21,039 nucleotides of DNA from a virus. The stretch spans positions 1-21,039 of the IMG/VR virus record IMGVR_UViG_3300032285_001481. One strand, given 5' to 3'. The stretch's first letter is position 1. Each line of letters begins with the position of its first letter. A program made the translations under genes and the position numbers. This document shows positions 14,042 through 21,039 of the stretch, piece after piece. Below the pieces are notes generated by a model, which was not told the DNA's origin, did not search any database, and saw nothing but the letters and a program-made list of their open reading frames with translations.

Positions 14042-17000
14042 TTACCAACTTAAATCAAGATAAGATTCTGCAACCAGTAAGTCAATATCGCTGCCAATAT
14101 CAGACGTGTAATCCAAACTTACATATGTGCCGTCATCACTTAAACTAAATGTAACACCAACATCATTAGTTTCGCTTGAATCATCATCTAGATTATATGT
14201 AAACGTACTACTGTTCACTGATATAGTTAAAATACCAGTTCTAGTATCCCCGCCTCGTTGCAGTGAATATTGAACTTTTTTATTATAACTGTTGTCATCT
14301 AATAAGAAACTATAACCTGTAGCTTGATTAGTTTCAGCGCCATTTAGTGTGTATCTTTCACCACCTTCTTGACGCCAAAGCCCAACTTTTACTTCATGCC
14401 CTGCTGTAATTTCAATGGTTCTAGTATTACCATATACATAGTTATATCCTGATTCATGAGCTTCTTCATAAGTTCTTTCAAATTGATCATTGATACTTGC
14501 GCATCCTTCACTTAGATCACCAAAATCCATAATATAACTAACAGCATGTCCAATTCCGTTGTAATTGTTACCTACATCTCGATAGCTGTTGAAGTTGCTG
14601 ATTACATTAGTTGCATAGTTTGTTTTTATTGCTTCATGACCAATTAAATCAAAAACACAATTGCTTATGTTCATTGTGTTTAATCTACCGCCTAATACAG
14701 CAACATTGAATGCATTATACATCATTCTAAAAGTTGTACTACTGAATATAACATTTCTACTGTATTCAGTTGAAGGTTGGTAAACTCCGTAGTTATAATT
14801 TTCAATAATACAATCTATAAAGTTTAAATCAGCAGGGGGATCTAATTCACCACCTATAATATAAACACCTACATATTCTACACCATCTATCGCTTGGGGT
14901 CCAGGATTATTAGTTTGACCTCCAGTCATTCTCACACGTTCAAAAGTTGTTATACTTGAATTGATATGCCAAACAGCATCATATGAACTTTCCAATGCCA
15001 TGTTTGATACATAAATGCTTTTTGGAAGAACAGCGCCATTTAAACCTGATTGTGCGCCAATTTGTTGTAAGCTGTCAGCTGTGGTCATTACATAACTAAC
15101 AAAATTTGGATCAGCAGTCTGTTGAATAATAGTATTATTCATACCTTCACCAACTAGATTTGCGTTAGTTGGCACATTTAATCCGTTGCTTATGATATAA
15201 CGCCCACCTGGAAAATACAATGTTTTTCTAGCTGATGGATTAGCATTTCGACAAAAAATTTCATACATAGCACGATTAATAGATTCTGTATCATCAGTTA
15301 CACCATCACCAACAGCACCAAAATCTTTAACACTGACATAATCATCTAATTTACTTTGTAGTGTTCTAATAGTTTGACTGGTGCCAAAATTAAAACTAAA
15401 TCCATCCCAAGTTACAGCATCAACACTGTTTGCGATAAATCCTTGATTGCCTACAGCAGTAAACTTTGTCTTAGAATTAACATAAACTATTGATAAAATA
15501 TCAGAAGTATTCAAATTTGGAACAGTATAAGTTTTATCGGTTTGACTAACGAAATTTTGACCATCATGGCTGATCAAAATAGAATTATATTGTCCTACAA
15601 TTACATAATAATTATTTCCGTATGTACTGTTATACAATGTGGGACCATTATATCCAGTTGTCAAACTATAAACAACAGCAAGGCTCTGCGGAGTTATAGT
15701 ACTTGGTACTGTGATATCTAATGCATATAGCGTACTATATCCAACACTGCCAATAATCCAAAAATATCCTAAACCATAATAAATGTTAAACATATGATTT
15801 GTGGCATTTATATTTTCTACATATGCCCAAGTTTGACCATTGTCAACACTAGATAAAACTTTTGCATTGTTTCCAACAGCAAACCATTTAGTATAGGTTT
15901 GTAAATCATAAGTCCATGTGACATAATTTACGTTATGTAGATCATCACTGAAGCCTGAGGGAACTGTAGAAAGGGTCCAAGTTGCACCTTTATCCGAACT
16001 ATAAATTATTGCTCCATTTGTTCCAACTGCTACTGTACGCCAATTTGATCCACCAACATTGAATGATTTAACACTGTCTAAATTTTCTGCAATGCCAGTT
16101 GATCTCAATGTCCAAGTACTTAAATCATTACTTGTATAAATTTCACCTTGTTCAGCGGCAATTATATAAGTTTTTTCAGTGGGAGAATTTGGTTTAGCTA
16201 CAGTGATACCATATAATGAATTTGACGTATCTAATGAAATAATTTGCCAAACAGCTCCATCATTACTAGTTAGAATAAATCCGCCAGTACAAACAGCAAC
16301 ATATACTGAATTATCACTGTCATATATTATCCTATTAATATCTTCGTTAAACGATCCTAACCCACTGGTGCTAGTGCTTACTTTTGACCAAGTTACACCT
16401 GAGGAACTTGTTAAAATTGTAGTATTAGCTCCAACAGCAACAAATTGATTGTCATCTGCATTATAACAAACATCATATAAATTTTCTTCGGTATCAGTGT
16501 TTGAAATTACTAAATCAGTAGTGTTAGTTCTATAAATTATTCCGCCGTCGCCTACAAAAACCCATGTTGTACTGTTTTTTGCAGCAGCTCTAAAAGTATC
16601 AGTATAACCATAAGTCCAAGTAGTTGCATCCATGCTTACTAACACAGTGCTGTATTCGCCGGTTATTGTCCATTGGTCAGTGTATTTGACTGATTTCAAA
16701 TTGTAATTAGTTGGGCTTGTTTGTAAAGTCCATGTAGAAACATCATTTTCATTGCTTAATAAAATAATTCCGTTATTACCAACTGCCACAGCATAGCTAC
16801 CATCGAAATCAATGCTATTTAAACTGTCACCTACACCTGTTGCAATTGGACTGCTCCAAACATTTGCATCTTCGCTGATAATAATAAAACCGGTATTACT
16901 TGTGGCAATAAACTTTTGTACTGTTCCGCCAGCATATACAACTGAAGTAAGCGTAAGGAAAATAGCAGTTGATGCAGTGTTCCAGCCACCGCCATCCGAA

Positions 17001-17449
17001 CTTCTTACAATAGTACCACCTGCACCAACAGCAACATATAAACCATTACCGTAACATACACTGTTAAAGCTGGTAGTTACACCAGGATATATCGGAGACC
17101 AATTTGCTCCGTCAGTGCTTGTTAACAGATTACCAGCATTACCAACTGCAACATATAAATCGTTACCATAGATTACGCTAGTAAACCTACTGGTACGTCC
17201 ACCGGTATTAGGAATATAACCAGCAGTTTCATTTTTGAATGTATAAGTTTTTGCTAATTGTAAGATATCACTATGCTCAGTCAACATTTCAGTATTGCCA
17301 AGTTTAGGAGCACCTTCTGCTAAAGGTCCATTGCCAATAAAGAGGCGCTGTTCGTCCATACTCCAACCAAATTCAGCAGCAGCTAATTGTGGTAAATCTT
17401 GTTGTAAACCTCTACGATGTTGGATGCGGGAAATGCTTACTATAGACAT
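14042..17449 (-). CDS. Tail fibre/tailspike with double propeller and beta-helix
   Basis: A 1135-residue adsorption protein. Residues about 5-45 (SRIQHRRGLQQDLP...EFGWSMDEQRLFIGNG) match the N-terminal module found in phage fibres such as Mtd. Residues about 85-690 contain 14 repeats of roughly 43 residues, each with a (A)VG-x-G-x-I-x-x-S-x-D-x-x-x-W core, as in Ycf48/BNR-type propellers. From about 705 (VKDFGAVGDGVTDDTESI) a pectate-lyase-3-type right-handed beta-helix begins, the usual body of depolymerase tailspikes. The last ~125 residues form a separate Asp/Ser-rich beta domain. It would bind, and perhaps cut, surface glycans of the host. Catalytic residues in the helix cannot be assigned. 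AAGGA and an AATAAATA box lie upstream of ATG 17449. No C-type lectin variable region or reverse transcriptase is present. Confidence 0.87.
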   Translation of the reverse strand: MSIVSISRIQHRRGLQQDLPQLAAAEFGWSMDEQRLFIGNGPLAEGAPKLGNTEMLTEHSDILQLAKTYTFKNETAGYIPNTGGRTSRFTSVIYGNDLYVAVGNAGNLLTSTDGANWSPIYPGVTTSFNSVCYGNGLYVAVGAGGTIVRSSDGGGWNTASTAIFLTLTSVVYAGGTVQKFIATSNTGFIIISEDANVWSSPIATGVGDSLNSIDFDGSYAVAVGNNGIILLSNENDVSTWTLQTSPTNYNLKSVKYTDQWTITGEYSTVLVSMDATTWTYGYTDTFRAAAKNSTTWVFVGDGGIIYRTNTTDLVISNTDTEENLYDVCYNADDNQFVAVGANTTILTSSSGVTWSKVSTSTSGLGSFNEDINRIIYDSDNSVYVAVCTGGFILTSNDGAVWQIISLDTSNSLYGITVAKPNSPTEKTYIIAAEQGEIYTSNDLSTWTLRSTGIAENLDSVKSFNVGGSNWRTVAVGTNGAIIYSSDKGATWTLSTVPSGFSDDLHNVNYVTWTYDLQTYTKWFAVGNNAKVLSSVDNGQTWAYVENINATNHMFNIYYGLGYFWIIGSVGYSTLYALDITVPSTITPQSLAVVYSLTTGYNGPTLYNSTYGNNYYVIVGQYNSILISHDGQNFVSQTDKTYTVPNLNTSDILSIVYVNSKTKFTAVGNQGFIANSVDAVTWDGFSFNFGTSQTIRTLQSKLDDYVSVKDFGAVGDGVTDDTESINRAMYEIFCRNANPSARKTLYFPGGRYIISNGLNVPTNANLVGEGMNNTIIQQTADPNFVSYVMTTADSLQQIGAQSGLNGAVLPKSIYVSNMALESSYDAVWHINSSITTFERVRMTGGQTNNPGPQAIDGVEYVGVYIIGGELDPPADLNFIDCIIENYNYGVYQPSTEYSRNVIFSSTTFRMMYNAFNVAVLGGRLNTMNISNCVFDLIGHEAIKTNYATNVISNFNSYRDVGNNYNGIGHAVSYIMDFGDLSEGCASINDQFERTYEEAHESGYNYVYGNTRTIEITAGHEVKVGLWRQEGGERYTLNGAETNQATGYSFLLDDNSYNKKVQYSLQRGGDTRTGILTISVNSSTFTYNLDDDSSETNDVGVTFSLSDDGTYVSLDYTSDIGSDIDLLVAESYLDLSW
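15390..17190 (-). repeat. Fourteen propeller-blade repeats within tail fibre
   Basis: I count 14 repeats of about 130 bases encoding motifs such as GNAGNLLTSTDGANW, GNNGIILLS, GTNGAIIYSSDKGATW and GNQGFIANSVDAVTW. They differ in sequence, so the repetition is at protein rather than DNA level. Confidence 0.75.
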
Positions 17450-17470
17450 ATATCAAAATCCTTGTCTAAT

Positions 17471-17478
17471 TATTTATT
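17471..17478 (-). promoter_or_regulatory. Late-promoter-like box AATAAATA before tail fibre
   Basis: AATAAATA on the minus strand, one base from the T4 late consensus TATAAATA, 21 bases before ATG 17449 and before the AAGGA. It overlaps the end of the nuclease gene. Same box and similar distance as three other genes here. Confidence 0.5.
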
Positions 17479-18172
17479 GAATATTATTAGACAAGTAATA
17501 TTGATGCACCCTATCAAACCATTTAGATTCCCATTCTGTTAGATCAACAACCCAATTTTGGGGTTGAAAATCTTTACTGCACATTAAGATAACACCTTGT
17601 TTAATATCAGTGCCATAAACAGCATTATGAGCAGAGGCATACGCAGCAGCTTGGATGAAATAGTCTTGTATCCATTCTGTTTTCTTTGTTTTATTAGTTT
17701 GCTTAAAATCAATAATACTGGGTACACCATTATAGACGCCAACAAGATCAGTTGTGCCCGCATATAACTCAGGATAATATAAACCAACTTCACTGCCCCA
17801 CCACTCATTGAGATGTGGATTTAAGTAATCCTCGATAATCCTTGTTGCCATTTTAGCACTTTGTTGATGTACAAGATTGGATTTATTTTGAATAGTTCCA
17901 GTAGCAAGCCAATGTTCTAAATGACTGTGCATACTTGTGCCACGATTAGCTGCTTCAACAGTTATTGCTTGAGCTTTGTCGTGTCCAATTCGATTACGCC
18001 ACTCTTGAAGAGCTTGTTTACTTTCTTCTGATTTAGTTTTATCTAAAATAGTCGTTACACTTGCAACAGCATTGCCATCAGGTGTTAGATACTTACGACC
18101 TTCTTTTGTTTGTTTTCGACTAATTGGGGTGTAATTAAATTGTTCTTTGAATCTTACCAGGTTATCTGCCAA
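17474..18172 (-). CDS. PD-(D/E)XK superfamily nuclease
   Basis: A 232-residue nuclease of the RecB/Cas4-like PD-(D/E)XK superfamily. The core is visible: RGTSMHSHLEHW near residues 78-89 (helix with His/Glu common in phage members), Glu128, Asp142 in YAGTTDLVG, Asp155-Phe-Lys157 in SIIDFKQ, and the QAAAYA helix at 174-179. These supply metal binding and catalysis for cutting DNA. The target is unknown; roles in host DNA breakdown, recombination or genome processing are all possible. There is no cysteine cluster for an iron-sulfur centre. The start is TTG 18172, overlapping the upstream gene by 19 bases, because no ATG occurs before the conserved helix. Confidence 0.87.
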   Translation of the reverse strand: MADNLVRFKEQFNYTPISRKQTKEGRKYLTPDGNAVASVTTILDKTKSEESKQALQEWRNRIGHDKAQAITVEAANRGTSMHSHLEHWLATGTIQNKSNLVHQQSAKMATRIIEDYLNPHLNEWWGSEVGLYYPELYAGTTDLVGVYNGVPSIIDFKQTNKTKKTEWIQDYFIQAAAYASAHNAVYGTDIKQGVILMCSKDFQPQNWVVDLTEWESKWFDRVHQYYLSNNIQ

Positions 18173-18492
18173 TATAGGTGTTCCATGTCATCGCTTTTAC
18201 GATTTATAGTATACCCTAATTTCTTGTAATAGTCAATAACTTTGTTCATTTCAACTGTTAATCGATTATCAACAGTTATGCCTTGCCATGCACTATAGTA
18301 AGCAGTATCAGTAGTCATCGGAGAACCAGTAACTAAAATTTCATGTACAGGAAGTTCAACATCCTTATTAAGGATAAAACTTGTAGTGCCCATATCACGA
18401 GAAAGTAAAATACCAATATAGAGAAGGTAAATTTCTGTTTCTACAAAATAATCATTTTGAATTTGTGTTTTTACATCAACCGCTGTTAACAT
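18154..18492 (-). CDS. Hypothetical 112-aa protein
   Basis: A 112-residue protein with no motif I recognise. The first half is hydrophobic (EIYLLYIGILLSRDMG) but not clearly membrane-spanning; the second half contains WQGITVDNRLTVEMNKVIDYYKKLGYTINRK, a likely strand and helix pair, and the C-terminus is aromatic. It starts at ATG 18492 with AGGGAT upstream and an AATAAATA box at 18511-18518, and overlaps the nuclease start by 19 bases, so they share a transcript. Function unknown. Confidence 0.72.
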   Translation of the reverse strand: MLTAVDVKTQIQNDYFVETEIYLLYIGILLSRDMGTTSFILNKDVELPVHEILVTGSPMTTDTAYYSAWQGITVDNRLTVEMNKVIDYYKKLGYTINRKSDDMEHLYWQITW

Positions 18493-18510
18493 AGCATCAT
18501 CCCTGTGTAT

Positions 18511-18518
18511 TATTTATT
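18511..18518 (-). promoter_or_regulatory. Late-promoter-like box AATAAATA
   Basis: AATAAATA on the minus strand, 18 bases before ATG 18492 and overlapping the TAA of the upstream 115-aa gene. Would start transcription of the 112-aa protein and nuclease genes. Confidence 0.48.
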
Positions 18519-18864
18519 AGGCAGGTTGATTGATATCCTTAGCAGCACTTTTTGCCATTGCGTCAACCTTAGCGTCGCCGTTGGCTTCTCCATCGCCTTG
18601 AATATCAGTAACACTTTGACCAATTGTAATTTGATCTTTATTTGGTGTTCCTGATACTAGTTTTTGTATTTGCTCATTGCTATTATATAAACTCATAAAT
18701 TCATCAAAACTCATGCTATACCCAACATTATGTAATAAATTGGATATAGCATTGAATGGAACTTTGACACCTTTACCAAGTTTTGATTCAAGATGTTGGA
18801 GAATAGTCATCAATGTGCCAGTCTGACTCATTGTAAAATTTGGTGCAATCTCCAACAATTTCAT
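18517..18864 (-). CDS. Hypothetical 115-aa protein
   Basis: A 115-residue protein, not recognised. The N-terminal ~75 residues are compact and mostly helical (TLMTILQHLESKLGKG, FDEFMSLYNSNEQIQKLV); the C-terminal ~40 residues are Gly/Asp/Ala/Lys-rich and probably disordered (DIQGDGEANGDAKVDAMAKS). The ATG lies one base after the stop of the 305-aa gene with GAGG upstream, so the two are probably coupled. It may be a partner of that protein. Confidence 0.73.
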   Translation of the reverse strand: MKLLEIAPNFTMSQTGTLMTILQHLESKLGKGVKVPFNAISNLLHNVGYSMSFDEFMSLYNSNEQIQKLVSGTPNKDQITIGQSVTDIQGDGEANGDAKVDAMAKSAAKDINQPA

Positions 18865-18865
18865 A

Positions 18866-19783
18866 TTATCTTTTGCCTCTGCCTAACTCAGCAGTACCAC
18901 CAACAGCAGCATCACTTGTAGCCATATCGTCAGCACGTGGAATCTCAGGTGCAGCAGGAGCAGCAGCATCTAATCCAGTATCAACATCTGCCATTGGAGC
19001 AGCAGGTGCAGTTAATCCAGTATCAGCACCGGGAGTCATTGGCATTGCGCCTTCTTCACCTGCAACTGTACGAGCAGCGCCGTCCATGCCTTCTCTTGCT
19101 GCTCTAACAGCATCAAGTAGAGGAGTTAGTGTCTGTGTAGCAGCAGCACCAAAGGCAGCAGCTTGATCAGCACCAACACGGTCACGGATTGTATCCATAA
19201 GTGGAGGAAGCTCTTCGTTAACCATGCCGCTGATCTTTTCAACCATCTTCTGAATTTCATCAACCATGCCACGAGCAGCAACAATAGCTGATGCATGGTC
19301 TACTTCACCTTCATTTAGTTGAGTTGATCCAGACAGTACGCTCTTTAGAAGATCCATTGCTTCTTCAACAGATTCCTTCTTTGCCATCTTGGTAGCAGTA
19401 GCATACATAACATCTTCGCCACGTCCTGGATAACGCTTTTCAAAATCACCTTTGACTTTCTTCATGCCTGTAGCATACTTCTCACGCTTCTTAATTTCAC
19501 TGGGATTAAGTTTGCGCTCTGCAAGCATTTCTGCACGTTCATTTAACCAAGACTCAAGCACCTGACTTACCAGCATTGCTTCCATAAATTGTGGATTACG
19601 TTCTGCATGATGTGCAAGACTACTTGTCTTAATTCTATTAATTTTAGTGTTTACTTTATTTAGAGTTGAGTGTGCATCACGCTCACTCATTTCTTTTAAA
19701 TTAAGATGCCATTTATAAACGCCTTCAAGTTGCTTGTTTAAATCAGAGCTTGTAAGCTTTTTGCCAAATTCATTGACGATCAT
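18866..19783 (-). CDS. Helical 305-aa protein with Ala/Pro-rich tail
   Basis: A 305-residue, mostly helical protein. Residues about 1-110 are charged helices; residues about 100-132 contain KYATGMKKVKGDFEKRYPGRGEDVMYATATKMAKK (a basic segment that recurs in marine T4-like phage proteins, by recollection); residues about 160-230 form a further helical part; the last ~75 are Ala/Pro/Met/Asp-rich and likely flexible. No enzyme motif. A virion or assembly (core/scaffold-like) role is possible but only inferred. Start ATG 19783 has GAGGA upstream, and an AATAAATA box at 19805-19812. Base usage is more GC-rich in the tail than in the neighbours because of the Ala codons. Confidence 0.78.
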   Translation of the reverse strand: MIVNEFGKKLTSSDLNKQLEGVYKWHLNLKEMSERDAHSTLNKVNTKINRIKTSSLAHHAERNPQFMEAMLVSQVLESWLNERAEMLAERKLNPSEIKKREKYATGMKKVKGDFEKRYPGRGEDVMYATATKMAKKESVEEAMDLLKSVLSGSTQLNEGEVDHASAIVAARGMVDEIQKMVEKISGMVNEELPPLMDTIRDRVGADQAAAFGAAATQTLTPLLDAVRAAREGMDGAARTVAGEEGAMPMTPGADTGLTAPAAPMADVDTGLDAAAPAAPEIPRADDMATSDAAVGGTAELGRGKR

Positions 19784-19804
19784 GATTAAAATCCTCGTTT
19801 AGTA

Positions 19805-19812
19805 TATTTATT
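19805..19812 (-). promoter_or_regulatory. Late-promoter-like box AATAAATA
   Basis: AATAAATA on the minus strand, 21 bases before ATG 19783 and overlapping the end of the upstream gene. Same spacing as at 17471. Confidence 0.5.
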
Positions 19813-20239
19813 GCAAACCAACAGATTTTTCTAATTCTGTTATTAGTTGATATACATTACTTAAATCGTCAACGACTCTACTTAAACGATTTTCCAGTAC
19901 TTCACGCCTATTTGAATGCTTCATTTGATGTTCAAATAGCCTTTTGTCATGTTTTAGATTACGTAATTGAAAATCTAATCCATAAACTGCTATTAAATTT
20001 GAGTATTTCTTTTTACAGGTTAATGCTGCGGTCAATATTGCCAATCTTTGACTATATGTGTTGGCAATTTCATTGCCTTTGGCATTAATTACTGCCCATG
20101 CGTCATCCTTTTTATGAATACTAAAGTCGTTGACTTTGTATCCTTTCTTAGTTTCAGTAATGATTAATGATATAGCTGTCTTCACTTGTTCGTTAACGAA
20201 CGACTCAATTTTGTTGAACTTCTCTATATTGTTTGTCAT
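19808..20239 (-). CDS. Hypothetical 143-aa protein
   Basis: A 143-residue protein, not recognised. It has an N-terminal helix (FNKIESFVNEQVKTAISLIITETKKG), a small strand region (YKVNDFSIHKKDDAWAVINAKGNEIANTYSQR) and a long C-terminal helical part, probably a coiled coil (residues about 90-140). The domain with DAWAVIN and GNEIANTYS resembles small beta-hairpin binding modules, without a known function. The ATG at 20239 has no clear ribosome site, so the start is less certain than for its neighbours. Lies before the 305-aa protein gene. Confidence 0.68.
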   Translation of the reverse strand: MTNNIEKFNKIESFVNEQVKTAISLIITETKKGYKVNDFSIHKKDDAWAVINAKGNEIANTYSQRLAILTAALTCKKKYSNLIAVYGLDFQLRNLKHDKRLFEHQMKHSNRREVLENRLSRVVDDLSNVYQLITELEKSVGLQ

Positions 20240-20274
20240 GTAACTACATTAACAAAAATATCTTAGTTTGTCAA

Positions 20275-20556
20275 TCAATGAGGTAACTTTGCGATATAAA
20301 TTCCTAAGCCAATGAGTGTTGTTAAAAGTGAGCCAATTACAGTAAAGCCAATATTAACCATTTTTTTATAAGCCTGATTTTCTTTCTCTGCCAACATATC
20401 TTTTATTTGTTTTACCAATGTTTCGACGTTGGTGAGACGTGTTTCCATTCTCTCCATGTTGTCCTTCATTGCATCGTAACGCTGAGCACACAGTTCGACA
20501 TGTGCTTCAAGACTTTCTTTTTCGATATCTGTTGGTATTAATTGTTGTGTACTCAT
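20275..20556 (-). CDS. Small coiled-coil protein with C-terminal membrane span (XhlA-like)
   Basis: A 93-residue protein with residues about 12-65 forming a coiled coil (MERMETRLTNVETLVKQI...) and a single hydrophobic span at residues about 68-88 (VNIGFTVIGSLLTTLIGLGIYI) ending in KLPH. This layout is that of XhlA/haemolysin-type phage proteins, sometimes holin-associated, but it also fits other tail-anchored phage proteins. Function unproven. It starts at ATG 20556 with AGGTAAC upstream, and the AATAAATA box at 20578-20585 precedes it. Confidence 0.73.
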   Translation of the reverse strand: MSTQQLIPTDIEKESLEAHVELCAQRYDAMKDNMERMETRLTNVETLVKQIKDMLAEKENQAYKKMVNIGFTVIGSLLTTLIGLGIYIAKLPH

Positions 20557-20577
20557 TTTGGTTACCTATGCAAAATA

Positions 20578-20585
20578 TATTTATT
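20578..20585 (-). promoter_or_regulatory. Late-promoter-like box AATAAATA
   Basis: AATAAATA on the minus strand, 21 bases before ATG 20556, overlapping the end of the 131-aa gene. Fourth near-identical copy with the same spacing. Confidence 0.5.
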
Positions 20586-20979
20586 ATGTTAAAGCAAAGT
20601 AAATGTTACAATATTCCCCTGCTGTAATTAAACAACTAGGTGGAATGATGATTTTTTTATAGTCAAGCATGGGTACAAAATTACAGTCAGAAATTAAAAC
20701 ACCAATGGGATTATCGTCAATCTCATATAATTTCATGTTCTCAGATGTAAAATTAAAAGTATAAACTTCAACTTGTGCCAGGTTATTATATTTGTATTTT
20801 GATCCAAATTTTGTTTGTTTGATATCAACGATTTCTTTTGATGGAAAATTAATTATAATTGGTTGAGTTTTTAGACTCAATGTTTGAACTAAGGTATTCC
20901 AATTTCTAATTGTTGATCTGTTACCTCTATGTTCAAGTTCAAACAATGTGTAACAAGTAATAATTGATTGTTGAGCCAC
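20584..20979 (-). CDS. Hypothetical 131-aa protein
   Basis: A 131-residue protein, mostly beta-strand in character (KTQPIIINFPSKEIVD, LAQVEVYTFNFTSENM, NPIGVLISDCNFVPML, YKKIIIPPSCLITAGEYCNIYF), not recognised. The assigned start is GTG 20979, but there is no Shine-Dalgarno near it. The open frame continues upstream for six codons as ETKYAV, back to an ATT, before an in-frame TGA; the extension reads like real protein, so an unusual ATT start cannot be excluded. It follows a hairpin terminator at 21013-21036 and is the first gene of the transcription unit here. Confidence 0.68.
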   Translation of the reverse strand: MAQQSIITCYTLFELEHRGNRSTIRNWNTLVQTLSLKTQPIIINFPSKEIVDIKQTKFGSKYKYNNLAQVEVYTFNFTSENMKLYEIDDNPIGVLISDCNFVPMLDYKKIIIPPSCLITAGEYCNIYFALT

Positions 20980-21012
20980 AGCATACTTAGTTTCAATAAA
21001 ATCTAGTCAAAA

Positions 21013-21036
21013 AGAAAGGGCATTTCTGCCCTTTCT
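21013..21036 (-). terminator. Rho-independent terminator at the right edge
   Basis: A 10-bp stem AGAAAGGGCA/TGCCCTTTCT with a four-base loop. On the minus strand it is followed by TTTTT, so it ends transcription of a gene beyond the right edge and isolates the unit that begins with the 131-aa gene. Confidence 0.85.
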
Positions 21037-21039
21037 AAA

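Noticed and set aside
14042-17449. Diversity-generating retroelement target, suggested by the Mtd-like N-terminus
   Set aside because: No reverse transcriptase, template repeat or lectin-fold variable C-terminus is visible; only the N-terminal module is shared.

Overview
The window looks like part of the genome of a tailed phage with T4-like (myovirus) features, probably marine and probably infecting an alphaproteobacterium. It is AT-rich. Every gene I accept lies on the minus strand, so transcription runs from high to low coordinates, with start/stop overlaps or gaps of a few bases. The phage assignment rests on a spike-tip PAAR protein, an M23-peptidase structural protein, a very large tail fibre, class I ribonucleotide reductase with glutaredoxin, a deaminase, and T4-late-promoter-like boxes. 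The alphaproteobacterial host is inferred from a tmRNA of the circularly permuted type whose tag begins ANDNFA.

Layout in direction of transcription (right to left). 20979-17474: small hypothetical or membrane proteins, a helical 305-aa protein, and a PD-(D/E)XK nuclease; several are preceded by an AATAAATA box. 17449-14042: a 1135-aa tail fibre with an Mtd-like N-terminus, 14 propeller repeats and a pectate-lyase-like beta-helix. 14040-13190: two unknown proteins. 13176-9436: nrdA, nrdB (with its own sigma70-like promoter) and glutaredoxin. 9458-4083: an Sm-like protein, a PAAR protein, a 498-aa structural protein with duplicated beta modules, and a 1079-aa M23-peptidase structural protein, likely baseplate or spike parts.

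4058-3737 holds the most notable object: an ssrA (tmRNA) gene on the minus strand in circularly permuted, two-piece form. The T-arm, acceptor 3' strand and encoded CCA come first, then a 72-nt intervening segment closed by a 12-bp helix, then the GGGAGTG 5' end, D-loop region and tag frame ANDNFAPSYALAA-stop. The two acceptor strands pair over 7 bp and contain the G3-U70 pair that marks alanine acceptors. No coding feature explains this stretch.

3719-2390 is a lysis-like cassette (a probable lipoprotein SleB/CwlJ-type hydrolase and a secreted Cys/His amidase-like enzyme) closed by a hairpin terminator. A new sigma70-like promoter then drives a 35-aa membrane peptide, a 70-aa unknown, a cytidine/dCMP deaminase-family protein, and a long coiled-coil membrane protein that runs off the left edge (1528-1). 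That last gene is a full-length open frame on the minus strand, and its (Val-Glu)-rich stretch explains the low-complexity Ser/Thr and Phe/Asn frames on the opposite strand. No mobile element, CRISPR array or conventional tRNA was seen.
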